Positions 18,785 to 27,335 of a DNA stretch of 64,000 nucleotides are shown here, in pieces. How positions within the stretch are numbered: the stretch's first letter is position 1; the number at the start of each line of letters is the position of its first letter. The notes under the pieces were generated by a model, which ran no database searches, was not told the DNA's origin, and was given only the letters and a program-made list of their open reading frames with translations. Both the position numbers and the translations under genes were made by a program. Source of the DNA: Shewanella cyperi (GTDB lineage: Bacteria > Pseudomonadota > Gammaproteobacteria > Enterobacterales > Shewanellaceae); the NCBI RefSeq assembly GCF_017354985.1, contig NZ_CP071501.1, forward strand, positions 3,077,001 to 3,141,000, given 5' to 3'.

Positions 18785-18844
18785 TGCATTCACAGGGCAA
18801 ATCTTTGAAGATCGGTCCATAAACCCAAGTCAATAGAACACACC

Positions 18845-20056
18845 ATGGATCACGAGTCTCTGCGCGCCCAATTTCCCGCACTGCAACAGCAGCTGGGCGA
18901 CTACCCCCTGTGCTATCTGGACACTGCCGCCACCAGTCAAAAGCCGCTACAGGTGCTGGAGGCCATGGGAAGCTTCTACCGAACCCACAACGCCAATGTG
19001 CACCGGGCGGCCCACGCCCTGTCATCAAAGGCTACCTCCGCCTACGAAGACGTGCGTGACGCCCTGGTTAACTTTCTCGGCGCCGCCCGCCGGGAAGAGA
19101 TTATCTTTACCCACGGCACCACCGAGGCCATCAATCTGGTGGCCCATGGCCTGCGCGGTCAATTTAACGCCGGGGATCTGATCCTGGTCGACAGCGCCGC
19201 CCACCATGCCAACCTGGTGCCCTGGCAACAGCTGGCCAAGGCCACGGGGGCCAGGGTACTGCCCATAGGGCTGGATGCCAAATTGCGTCTCGACCGGGCG
19301 GCCTTTCGTGCCCTGCTGGCACAAAAGCCCAAACTGGTGGCCCTGAGTCAGGTGTCCAATGCGCTCGGCACTGTCAATGACATTCGGGCCCTGTGCGCCG
19401 AGGCCCGCACCCACGGCGCCCTGACCCTGGTAGACGGGGCCCAGGCCGTGGCCCATATGCCGGTGAACATGGCGGAACTTGGCTGTGATTTTTATGCCTT
19501 CTCAGGCCACAAGATGTACGGTCCCACCGGCGTCGGTGTGCTCTGGGGCCGCTATGATTTGCTCGCTGGCCTGGAACCGCTGCTGACCGGCGGTGAAATG
19601 ATCAAAACCGTCAGTTTCGAACAGACCGAGTTTGGCGAGCTGCCCAATCGCCTGGAAGCCGGCACCCCACCGATTGCCGAGGTCATAGGTCTGGGGGCCG
19701 CCATTGAATTTCTGCAGGGATTGGATCGCGCGGCCATGGCACGCCATGAAACGGAACTGCTGCGCTATTTGCAGCGGGAGCTGGCTGCCATACCCGGCGT
19801 CCGCCTGTACGGCGCCCATTCGGATAATATCGGCGCCGTGGCCTTTAACTTAGGCGATGAACACCATCAGGACATAGGCATATTGCTCGATCAACAGGGA
19901 GTGGCGGTGCGCTGTGGCCATCACTGTGCCATGCCGCTGATGGTTCTGCTGGGAGTGCGTGGTTGCTGCCGGGCCTCCCTTGGGATCTACTCCAACAAGG
20001 CCGACGTAGATCAGTTTATCCAGGCCATGAAGGCCTGTGCCGACATGCTGCAATGA
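18845..20056 (+). CDS. csdA: Class II cysteine desulfurase CsdA
   Basis: This PLP enzyme takes sulfur from cysteine as a persulfide and passes it to CsdE. The 403-residue protein has the PLP-binding lysine in SGHKMYGPTG (K223), and the catalytic cysteine in RCGHHCAMP (C361), which sits in the short-loop context of group II (SufS/CsdA) desulfurases. It is named CsdA rather than SufS because a CsdE/SufE-type partner follows directly and no suf genes are nearby. The spacing and small gap to csdE suggest one message. Confidence 0.92.
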   Translation: MDHESLRAQFPALQQQLGDYPLCYLDTAATSQKPLQVLEAMGSFYRTHNANVHRAAHALSSKATSAYEDVRDALVNFLGAARREEIIFTHGTTEAINLVAHGLRGQFNAGDLILVDSAAHHANLVPWQQLAKATGARVLPIGLDAKLRLDRAAFRALLAQKPKLVALSQVSNALGTVNDIRALCAEARTHGALTLVDGAQAVAHMPVNMAELGCDFYAFSGHKMYGPTGVGVLWGRYDLLAGLEPLLTGGEMIKTVSFEQTEFGELPNRLEAGTPPIAEVIGLGAAIEFLQGLDRAAMARHETELLRYLQRELAAIPGVRLYGAHSDNIGAVAFNLGDEHHQDIGILLDQQGVAVRCGHHCAMPLMVLLGVRGCCRASLGIYSNKADVDQFIQAMKACADMLQ

Positions 20057-20082
20057 ATGATGCTGCAATGAAAGAGGTTGTA

Positions 20083-20541
20083 ATGACAAATGTCGCCCCG
20101 CGGGCCGAACACTTCATAGCCGGTTATGAGCACAGCCTGGATGCGCTGCACGCCCTGGCAGCCTCCGTTGCCGCCGCCCCCAACTGGCAGGAGAAATACC
20201 GCCAGCTGATGCAGGCCGGCAAGTTGCTGCCCGACTTCGGACAGATCTGGCAAACTGAAGACACCAGGGTCAGGGGTTGCGAGAGTGCCGCCTGGCTTTG
20301 GCATTACCATCAGGAAGGGAAACACTATTTCCTCGCCGACAGCGATGCCCGCATAGTCAAGGGCCTGATAGCCCTGTTGCTGGCGGCCCTCAATGGCCAC
20401 AGCGGCAGCGAGATAGCCCAATTCGATGCCATTCAATACTTCGATAGCCTGGGACTGGGCAATCAGCTCAGCCCCTCACGCACCAATGGCCTCTATGCCC
20501 TGGTGCAACGGATGCAAACCCTAGCCAAGGAAACCCCATGA
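20083..20541 (+). CDS. csdE: Sulfur acceptor protein CsdE
   Basis: This is a SufE-like protein of 152 residues which accepts persulfide sulfur from CsdA on its conserved cysteine in TRVRGCESAAWL. The sequence contains the family segments NWQEKYRQLMQAGKLLP and ALLAALNGHSGSEIAQFDA. Several in-frame ATGs lie upstream (20053, 20068), but the one at 20083 has AAAGAGG at the right distance. Its stop overlaps the ATG of the next gene (ATGA), coupling the M19-like protein to sulfur transfer. Confidence 0.9.
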   Translation: MTNVAPRAEHFIAGYEHSLDALHALAASVAAAPNWQEKYRQLMQAGKLLPDFGQIWQTEDTRVRGCESAAWLWHYHQEGKHYFLADSDARIVKGLIALLLAALNGHSGSEIAQFDAIQYFDSLGLGNQLSPSRTNGLYALVQRMQTLAKETP

Positions 20542-21671
20542 ATCCAGTACGCAGACAAGTACTCAAGGGCCTGGGCGCAGGCGCCCTGCTGGCCCCCCTG
20601 TCAGGCCTGCAAGCCAAGGCCGTCCCCCACAAGCCGCTGTTTATCGACGGTCTGTCGTTCCTGCCCACCGAGATGGCCGATGTGAAGGCCTCGGGACTGG
20701 ACGCCTTCCTGTGCGATATTTCTGCTATCGAATCCATTGAGCAGCCGGATGGCACGGTCAACTACAAACGCACCTACAAGGCCTGTATCCAGTCCATCAC
20801 GGAGGCCAGGGCCAAGGTGTTGGCCGAGCCGTCGCTCATTCAGGGACTGTCGGGCAGCGACATAGACAAGGTCCGAGGCAGCGGCAAGACGGCGGTGTTT
20901 TTCCAAATCCAGGGGGCCGATTGCGTCGAGGATTCCCTGACCCAGGTGGATGAATTCCACACCCTGGGCCTGCGGGTGCTGCAACTGACCCACCACTACG
21001 GCAACAGCTTTGCCGGTGGCGCCCTGGATTCGGACGCCAAGGGCAGTCTTAACCTGCCACTGACGCCCAAGGGTTATGCCCTGGTGGACAGGCTCAATGA
21101 TAAAAACATCTTGCTGGATGTGAGCCACTCCAGCGAGCAAACCGCCCTGGATGCGGTCAAGGCATCACGCCAGAGCGTGGTTCAGAGCCACGGCGCCGTG
21201 CGTGCCATAGTGCCACACGCCCGCTGCTCACCGGACAGCGTGATCCGCGCCATTGCCGACAGCGGCGGCGTATTCGGGATTTTCATGATGAGTTTTTGGC
21301 TCACCAATGATCCCGTACCGACCACGGACCATTATCTGGCCCAGCTCAAACATGTGGCCAAGGTGGGTGGCCTGGATGCCGTGGCCATAGCCAACGACTA
21401 TCCGCTGCGGGGTCAGGAAAACCTGCTCAAACTCAACAATGACAACGCCGAAGGGGTCAAGGAATACCTCGACTGGTGGTACAGCCTGCGGGCCAAGAAG
21501 GTGCTCGGTTTTGACCATGAGCCGGTGCATGTGGTGATCCCCGAACTCAACCACATAGAGCGCATGGCGCGTATTTATGATGCCCTCAAGAGCGCCGGTT
21601 TCAAGGCCGCCGAGGCCGACAAGATAGTCGGCGGCAACTGGCAGCGGGTGCTGAAATCTGTGCTGCGCTGA
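20538..21671 (+). CDS. M19 membrane-dipeptidase-like protein lacking metal ligands
   Basis: The 377-residue protein has a twin-arginine-like signal (VRRQVLKGLGAGALL) and the fold of renal-dipeptidase (M19) enzymes: LGLRVLQLTHHYGN, LLDVSHSSEQTALDA (His197), VVQSHGAVRAIVPHAR (His218). The first metal site is missing. Active members have D-G-H-N-D near the N-terminus, whereas this reads FIDGLSFLP, and the bridging Glu is replaced by Gln (QIQGAD, Q125). It may use a changed metal set or be non-catalytic. It is translationally coupled to csdE, which is an unusual setting. Confidence 0.8.
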   Translation: MNPVRRQVLKGLGAGALLAPLSGLQAKAVPHKPLFIDGLSFLPTEMADVKASGLDAFLCDISAIESIEQPDGTVNYKRTYKACIQSITEARAKVLAEPSLIQGLSGSDIDKVRGSGKTAVFFQIQGADCVEDSLTQVDEFHTLGLRVLQLTHHYGNSFAGGALDSDAKGSLNLPLTPKGYALVDRLNDKNILLDVSHSSEQTALDAVKASRQSVVQSHGAVRAIVPHARCSPDSVIRAIADSGGVFGIFMMSFWLTNDPVPTTDHYLAQLKHVAKVGGLDAVAIANDYPLRGQENLLKLNNDNAEGVKEYLDWWYSLRAKKVLGFDHEPVHVVIPELNHIERMARIYDALKSAGFKAAEADKIVGGNWQRVLKSVLR

Positions 21672-21689
21672 CAAGTTGAAGGTTTAAAA

Positions 21690-21713
21690 CAAGGCCCGCA
21701 ATCGCGGGCCTTG
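21690..21713. terminator. Hairpin between convergent M19-like and nitronate monooxygenase genes
   Basis: CAAGGCCCGC (21690-21699) and GCGGGCCTTG (21704-21713) form a perfect ten-pair stem with an AATC loop, A-rich on the left and T/G-rich on the right. Confidence 0.75.
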
Positions 21714-21733
21714 GTGTTTCTGTGTTTTGCCTG

Positions 21734-22819
21734 TTATGCAAAACCCGCCAGCGCCGCCTCTGTTTCGGTCACCAGGGAGTCTATCAGCTCAGCGGCCCTT
21801 TTGTGCCTGAGCAGCGGCGCAGACTGTCCCGACCACAGCGACATCAGCTCGGGGCGGGCCGCCTCAATGGCGGCGCGCTTCAGCTGGCCCATCAACCAGT
21901 TCTGCACCGGATAAGGGGCCAGGCTCAGATGCGGTGCCTCTTCCATCAGGCGGTTGCGGATCCCGCGGGCCAGGCGACCACTGAACACCCGGGTCAGCCC
22001 AGTGTGCCTGGCGTCCTCGCTGAACAGCTTGTCACGGTGCAGATCCGTGGTACCGGATTCGGCGCAGGCGAGGAAGGCCGTGCCTATCTGCACCCCATCG
22101 GCGCCGAGTGTCATGGCGGCGGCGATACCGCGACCATCGGCAATACCCCCGGCGGCGATGACGGGTATCGACAGGGCATCGACAATCTGGGGCACCAGCG
22201 AGAAGGTGCCCATCAGGTTGTCCTCCGGCGGCGCCAGGAAGGCGACCCTGTGACCACCGGCCTCGAAACCGCTGGCCACCACCATGTCGACCCCGGCACG
22301 CTCCAGCGCCATTGCTTCTTCAACCGTGGTGGCGGCCCCGAGTGTGACTATGTCCAGTTCACGGCAACGGGCCAGGATAGCGGCATCCGGGATCCCGTAG
22401 ACGAAACTGAACACCGCTGGCCTGGCCGCAAGCAGGGCTTCTATCTGCTCGTTAAAGTCCGGTACCGAGTAAGCGGACAGCGGCGGCGCCGTGACCCCGA
22501 GTTCATCGAAGAAGGGGGCCAGGGAGTCAACCACCTCCCGATATTCCCCGGCTGTGATCTTGGGGCCGTCGCTGCCATCGAATGGCAGCCACAGATTGAG
22601 GGCAAAGGGACCTCGGGTGTTGGCGCGGATGGCTGCCGCCACCTCGGCTATGCCCTCAGCCCCAAGGTGATGGCAGCCGAAGGAGCCGAGCCCGCCGGCA
22701 TTAGAGACGGCCGAAGCCAGCGCCACGCTGGACAGACCGCCGCCAAAGGGCCCCTGCACTATCGGCAGGGCAGTTCGCAGCCGTTCGGTTACCTTGGTAT
22801 GAGTCCAGCGCCCCATCAT
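21734..22819 (-). CDS. Nitronate monooxygenase (2-nitropropane dioxygenase family)
   Basis: This FMN-dependent TIM-barrel enzyme of 361 residues oxidises alkyl nitronates. Typical stretches are PIVQGPFGGGLSS at the N-terminus, the catalytic-His region SGFEAGGHRV, the FMN phosphate site PVIAAGGIADGRGIAAAM and GADGVQIGTAFLA. Its start overlaps the stop of the upstream GST gene by four bases, so the two are coupled. A LysR regulator is divergent from the pair, suggesting an inducible detoxification unit. The true substrate is unknown. Confidence 0.88.
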   Translation of the reverse strand: MMGRWTHTKVTERLRTALPIVQGPFGGGLSSVALASAVSNAGGLGSFGCHHLGAEGIAEVAAAIRANTRGPFALNLWLPFDGSDGPKITAGEYREVVDSLAPFFDELGVTAPPLSAYSVPDFNEQIEALLAARPAVFSFVYGIPDAAILARCRELDIVTLGAATTVEEAMALERAGVDMVVASGFEAGGHRVAFLAPPEDNLMGTFSLVPQIVDALSIPVIAAGGIADGRGIAAAMTLGADGVQIGTAFLACAESGTTDLHRDKLFSEDARHTGLTRVFSGRLARGIRNRLMEEAPHLSLAPYPVQNWLMGQLKRAAIEAARPELMSLWSGQSAPLLRHKRAAELIDSLVTETEAALAGFA

Positions 22820-23421
22820 GCCAGCCCCTCGGCACTCAGTGCCGCCTGCACTGCCGGACGCTGGGCCACCCGGGCCATAAAGGCCTGCAGTTCACCGAGA
22901 TCGGACAGGTCCAGATCCACATACTGACTCCAGCGTGTCACCACAAACAGGTAAGCGTCGGCGGCGCTGAAATCATCCCCGGTCAGGTATTGGCCCTTGG
23001 CCAGCTGGCGATTGAGCCACTCGTACTTTTTGCGCAGCACACCGCGCAACACAGACTTGGCATTGGTGTCCAGATCGCCGTTGAACAACGGGCTGTAGCC
23101 CTTGTGCAGCTCGGTGCCAATAAAGTTTTGCCACTCGTCAACCCGGTAGCGGCGCGGGCTGCCGGCAGGGGGCACCAGGGCATGGGCCTTGGCCAACTCG
23201 GCGATAAAGCGGGCGATGACCGGGCCTTCGCTCAGGTGCTCACCGTTATCCAGTTGCAACAGGGGCACCTGACCACGGCCGTGGATCTGCAGGTAATCCT
23301 CGCCGCCCGCTGTCATGCGGGTGTTGAGATCCACCTGCTCCAGGTCAAATGCCAAACCGGCTTCACGCATCACTATATGGGGGGCCAGCGAGCAGGTGCC
23401 GGGGGAAAAATACAGTTTCAT
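22816..23421 (-). CDS. Beta-class glutathione S-transferase
   Basis: The 201-residue protein has the thioredoxin-like N-terminal domain with the beta-class cysteine (MKLYFSPGTCSLAPHI, Cys10), the cis-Pro/glutathione segment GQVPLLQLDNGEHLSEGPVI and an all-helical C-terminal domain with the N-capping box region LTGDDFSAADAYLFV. I prefer the second ATG (23419-23421), because GGAG then lies seven bases away and Cys falls at residue 10 as in the family. It is the first gene of the GST / nitronate monooxygenase unit facing the LysR gene. Confidence 0.9.
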   Translation of the reverse strand: MKLYFSPGTCSLAPHIVMREAGLAFDLEQVDLNTRMTAGGEDYLQIHGRGQVPLLQLDNGEHLSEGPVIARFIAELAKAHALVPPAGSPRRYRVDEWQNFIGTELHKGYSPLFNGDLDTNAKSVLRGVLRKKYEWLNRQLAKGQYLTGDDFSAADAYLFVVTRWSQYVDLDLSDLGELQAFMARVAQRPAVQAALSAEGLA

Positions 23422-23528
23422 TTTCATTCTCCAGTTGGGTTGGGATCACTGGAGAGCAGAATATTTAGTTCACAACTATTAATAAATGCGCTACAAATCA
23501 CTTTATAAATTACACAAGGTAACAAATA

Positions 23529-24446
23529 GTGCGGCAGTTTGGTGAAGTCACCCTGGGAACCATAGAGCTGTTTTGCCTGTGTGTGCAAAGCGGCAGTTTC
23601 AGCGCCGCGGCGGTCAAGGCCGGCCTGACCCCACCTGCGGTCAGCCGCGCCATCGCCCGTCTGGAGCAGCATCTGGGCGCCAAGCTGTTTGCCCGCACCA
23701 CGCGCCGGTTCAGCCTGACCGATGCCGGCCAGCGTTATTACCACCACTGCCGCCTGGCATTGGCGCAACTGGGGGAGGCCGAGCGCGAACTGGCCGGTGA
23801 ACAACAGACCCCGTCGGGCACTGTGCGCATCAGCATACCTACGCCCCTGGGGCAACTGCGGGTGCTGCCGTCTCTGCCGCTATTCCAGGCACGCTACCCC
23901 GAGGTGCAACTGGAGGTGCAGCTCAGCAATCGCAACGTGGACTTCATCGCCGACGGCTTCGATCTCGCCATCCGGGTGCGTACCCCACCGGAGTCGGAAC
24001 TCATTGCCCGGCCACTGGGCATAGGCACTTTGGTAGTGGTGGCCGCTCCGGGTTACCTTGAGCGCTGCGGCATACCCGAGTCGCCGGCCGATCTCGCCGG
24101 CCATGATTGCATCCAGTTTTTGCTGCCGAGCAGCGGCCAACCCGTGCCCTGGCGCTTTGTCCAGGGCGGCAAGGAAGTGGAAATCGCCACCCGTGGCAGC
24201 ATCAGCATTACTGACGATTTGCTCGGCTGTGTCACCCTCGCCCGCCACGGCGCGGGGCTGTTGCAGACCTATCGCTTTCTGGTGGAGGACGATCTGGCTT
24301 GTGGAAACTTGCTGGAGGTCTTGCCCGGATTCGCCGGCGCCGGTCGGCCCATGTCATTGCTGTATCCGCGCAACACCCATCTGCCGCTGCGCACCCGGGT
24401 GTTTATCGACTTCCTGATGGAGCAGGTGGCGGGCAGCTTCAACTGA
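23529..24446 (+). CDS. LysR-family transcriptional regulator
   Basis: This 305-residue LysR protein has an N-terminal winged helix-turn-helix (LFCLCVQSGSFSAAAVKAGLTPPAVSRAIARLE) and a periplasmic-binding-type effector domain from about residue 90 (VRISIPTPLGQLRVLP). It uses a GTG start, with AAGG eight bases upstream. It is divergent from the GST/nitronate monooxygenase pair over a 107-base AT-rich gap, the usual arrangement in which the regulator controls both its own gene and the divergent unit. Effector unknown. Confidence 0.9.
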   Translation: MRQFGEVTLGTIELFCLCVQSGSFSAAAVKAGLTPPAVSRAIARLEQHLGAKLFARTTRRFSLTDAGQRYYHHCRLALAQLGEAERELAGEQQTPSGTVRISIPTPLGQLRVLPSLPLFQARYPEVQLEVQLSNRNVDFIADGFDLAIRVRTPPESELIARPLGIGTLVVVAAPGYLERCGIPESPADLAGHDCIQFLLPSSGQPVPWRFVQGGKEVEIATRGSISITDDLLGCVTLARHGAGLLQTYRFLVEDDLACGNLLEVLPGFAGAGRPMSLLYPRNTHLPLRTRVFIDFLMEQVAGSFN

Positions 24447-24493
24447 TCGCCTTATCTGCATACCCGGCAATCCCTATTGGCCCACAGGTGTTT

Positions 24494-25363
24494 TTACGCC
24501 GCCACCTGCGCCGCCAGAAAACGTTTGTCCCGGCGTGCCCACAGCAGTAGCAATGCGAGCGCGGCGGCGACCATAAGCACAGTCACTATGGAGTCTTCCG
24601 GTCCCACCAGGCCACCGCTGAGCCAGTTGGGGCCGTGATATTGGCTCTCCAACGGCGCCAGCGCGCGCCAGTCGTCCAGTCCCGACAGCGGCAAACCTGT
24701 CAGCACCACGGCAAAATTCCAGGCAGCGTGGTTGGCGGCCACCACCCACAGGTTGCGGGTTTTCACAAACAGCACGGTCCAGAAGGCGCCAATCAAGGTA
24801 CCGGAAATGACAGTCATCACCAGCTCAGGGACACCCATGTTGCTGTCCAGGTTGGCAATGTGCAGCACGGAAAACAGCAACGACTGCAGCCAGAGTGCCG
24901 GCACAGTGCCCCAGGCCCGCTCCAAGGTCTGGAATATCAGGCCACGAAAAACCAATTCCTCCATGGTGGCCGCCACCAATATCACCCCGGCAACACCCAG
25001 CAGCCCAGCGTCCAGGCCTCGGACGGCATTGATTTCATAGACACCGAAGGCAAACAGAGGTAATGAAGCCAGGGCTATCATGGCAGCCCCGGACAGGGCG
25101 CCCGTGGTGATGCCCAGGGGCGCTGGGATCAGCTCCGGCATGGGACGTTTTTCATAGAAGCGAACATAGACCCAGTAGGCCAAAACCACTGACAACAGGA
25201 TCCCGACGCGGCGCACAGTGGAAATAGTTGCCTCATCCAACGCCAAGGCCCACTGGGTCAGGGGCAGCAGGCCCCAGCGGAACAAGCCGACCACACCGAC
25301 CATGATCACTGCGGCCACCAGCAACTTAAGCAATACCTGTCTAATTTTCCGTCCCTGCATCAT
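24494..25363 (-). CDS. CPBP-family intramembrane metalloprotease
   Basis: This polytopic inner-membrane protein of 289 residues has about seven hydrophobic segments. It contains the CPBP (Abi) motifs: EELVFRG (EExxxR), then LLFSVLHIAN with the second-site His, and NHAAWNF with the third. Family members cleave prenylated or other membrane proteins or are involved in bacteriocin self-immunity. Here the substrate is unknown and no bacteriocin gene is adjacent. The start at 25363 has GGAG seven bases upstream; a longer open frame adds 35 residues without support. Confidence 0.85.
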   Translation of the reverse strand: MMQGRKIRQVLLKLLVAAVIMVGVVGLFRWGLLPLTQWALALDEATISTVRRVGILLSVVLAYWVYVRFYEKRPMPELIPAPLGITTGALSGAAMIALASLPLFAFGVYEINAVRGLDAGLLGVAGVILVAATMEELVFRGLIFQTLERAWGTVPALWLQSLLFSVLHIANLDSNMGVPELVMTVISGTLIGAFWTVLFVKTRNLWVVAANHAAWNFAVVLTGLPLSGLDDWRALAPLESQYHGPNWLSGGLVGPEDSIVTVLMVAAALALLLLWARRDKRFLAAQVAA

Positions 25364-25514
25364 GCATAGCTCCGATAGATATATGTCAAAATCACAATAA
25401 CTTAAGCCATTTATACTGACGAGGGGGAACGGGAATGGCAATTGTAAAAATCCGTGTTCAGCAGCCATTGCCCCCTAAGCCTCGATATCAAGCGCAGCGG
25501 GCGAGGCACAACAG

Positions 25515-25543
25515 CTAAAAAAACGCCCGCGATAGCGGGCGTT
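25515..25543 (-). terminator. Terminator after the DUF368 gene
   Basis: AACGCCCGC (25522-25530) pairs with GCGGGCGTT (25535-25543) around GATA; on the minus strand seven T follow. Confidence 0.85.
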
Positions 25544-25565
25544 GTTGTCTGAAATGACAGGGAGA

Positions 25566-26489
25566 TCAGCTTGCGTCCTGTCCGGCACCCAGTTTTTCAA
25601 TCAGCAACACCAGGGCTATACCCGCCAGGGCGCAGAAGATGGCGAACGCCAGCTGCGAGGCCTCGCCGGTCAGTTGCTCATAGCCCCAGGGGGACAGGTT
25701 TTGCTGCTGCAAAGGCACCTGTTCACCATGGGAATTGATGCGCCAGGTGAGCGTTTGTTTCCAGGGCCAGATCTTGCCCAGGGTGCCCAGCATCAGGCCG
25801 GTAAGGAAAAACACGGTCGCATCGTGGAAACGGCGCAGCAAAGCCGACAGCAGATGACTGAAGCTGAGTATCCCGGCCACGGCACCAACAGCGAAACAGC
25901 CGAGAATATCAAATTGCAGGTTCTTGGCCGCCCCCAATACCGCCGGATACAGGCCCAGCAGCAAGAGGATAAAACTGCCGGAGATCCCGGGTAATACCAT
26001 GGCGCAGATGGCCACGGCACCACCCAGCAGAATATTCAGATAACTGGGTTCCACTTCCACCGGGTTCAACACTGTAATGCCCCAGGCCACCAGCACGCCG
26101 AGGCCAAACAGCGCCAACCGCACTGCAGAGAACCCCTTGACCTGGCGCAGCATGTGCCACACAGAAACCAGGATCAGGCCAAAAAAGAACGACCACACAG
26201 GTATGGGATGGTGGTTCAGCAAATAGGAGATCAGCTTGGCGAAACTGAAGATGCTGGTGAGTATCCCCGCCAACAGGCTCAGCAGAAAGGCACCGTTGAT
26301 ATGGGCAAATGCGGCCCTTGCTCCCTCGCGGCGCAATATGCCCACCAGAGAGGGATTAATGCGGCGAACACTGTCGAGCAGGGTGTCGAGAATGCCGGTG
26401 ATAAAGGCTATGGTACCGCCGGATACACCGGGTACCACATCGGCGGCCCCCATGGCCAGGCCCTTGAGATAAGTCAGAAAATGCTTCAC
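25566..26489 (-). CDS. popT: DUF368 membrane protein (PopT-type undecaprenyl-phosphate translocase)
   Basis: This 307-residue polytopic protein has the DUF368 signature at its N-terminus (GLAMGAADVVPGVSGGTIAFITG) and its repeat in the middle (AICAMVLPGISGSFILLLLGLY), each half carrying a P-G-x-S-G loop. DUF368 proteins have been shown to recycle the lipid carrier undecaprenyl phosphate across the inner membrane (PopT in recent work). The assignment follows from family membership, not from anything specific here. It is a single gene with its own terminator. Confidence 0.85.
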   Translation of the reverse strand: MKHFLTYLKGLAMGAADVVPGVSGGTIAFITGILDTLLDSVRRINPSLVGILRREGARAAFAHINGAFLLSLLAGILTSIFSFAKLISYLLNHHPIPVWSFFFGLILVSVWHMLRQVKGFSAVRLALFGLGVLVAWGITVLNPVEVEPSYLNILLGGAVAICAMVLPGISGSFILLLLGLYPAVLGAAKNLQFDILGCFAVGAVAGILSFSHLLSALLRRFHDATVFFLTGLMLGTLGKIWPWKQTLTWRINSHGEQVPLQQQNLSPWGYEQLTGEASQLAFAIFCALAGIALVLLIEKLGAGQDAS

Positions 26490-26725
26490 AAAACATCCTT
26501 TTCACAGCTGAAAGTGGGGCCGATTATACGTGCCACGGCGCGCAACTGAAAATGAAGTTTGTGGGTGGCTTTGAGCCGAGGCCAAGACACTGGTGACTTT
26601 GGCCGCCAAGATGCTAGACTCATCCGACCAGAACGATGATTCAGCATCATTAGTTCAGAAAAATAGTTCAACACACTGATTCAGAACAACAGCCCGCCCC
26701 AGTGGCCAAGGAAAGGACAATCACC

Positions 26726-27208
26726 ATGACCACAGACACCCGTCCCAATAAAGTACTGGCGCTCTACCAACGCCTGCAATCCTGGCCCATGGGCAAGAAG
26801 ATTTTTTCCATCATGGTGGCCCGCATGGCCCCCTACTTCAGCACCATAAGGCCCCTTATTACCGAGCTCAGGCCCAACTATTGCGAGTGCCTGATAAAGA
26901 AACGCCATGGGGTGCACAATCACATCAAAACTGTCCATGTCATCGCCATCTGCAACGGCCTGGAAATGGCCATGGGCGTGATGGCCGAAGCGTCGATTCC
27001 CAAACACCTGCGCTGGATCCCCAAGGGCATGAGCCTGGACTACACGGCCAAGGCCGGCAGCGATATCCGCTGCGTGGCCGAAGTCAAACCCGAAGATTGG
27101 CGGGAAGGCGATCTGCTGGTGCCGGTCACGGCCTACGACAATCAGGGCATTGTGGTGGTCAAGGGCCATATCAAACTGTGGATTTCACAAAAGCCGTCCA
27201 AGAGCTGA
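26726..27208 (+). CDS. Hotdog-fold DUF4442 (thioesterase-like) protein
   Basis: This 160-residue protein has the DUF4442/PaaI-like hotdog fold: NYCECLIKKRHGVHNHIKTVHVIAICNGLEMAMGV contains the N/H-x-x-x-T-x-H-x-x-A-x-x-x-x-x-E pattern of the central helix. CoA-thioesterase activity is plausible from the fold but not proven for this family. The ATG at 26726 has AAGGAAAGGA upstream; a GTG 24 bases earlier is less likely. No operon partner is seen. Confidence 0.8.
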   Translation: MTTDTRPNKVLALYQRLQSWPMGKKIFSIMVARMAPYFSTIRPLITELRPNYCECLIKKRHGVHNHIKTVHVIAICNGLEMAMGVMAEASIPKHLRWIPKGMSLDYTAKAGSDIRCVAEVKPEDWREGDLLVPVTAYDNQGIVVVKGHIKLWISQKPSKS

Positions 27209-27335
27209 GTCGGCTAACTACTTGGGAGTGCAATTCACAGGACAATGAATTGATGGGATTTTTTGCCGGTTTATCGGCCTTGGTCTAAGCTCAAAGGCAT
27301 TAAAGGCCGCAGCAATAAACTTCTCAGGGATGACC

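Noticed and set aside
21722..22927. A 401-codon plus-strand frame opposite the nitronate monooxygenase gene
   Set aside because: It is antisense to a clear enzyme, without family resemblance; it also runs into the GST gene.
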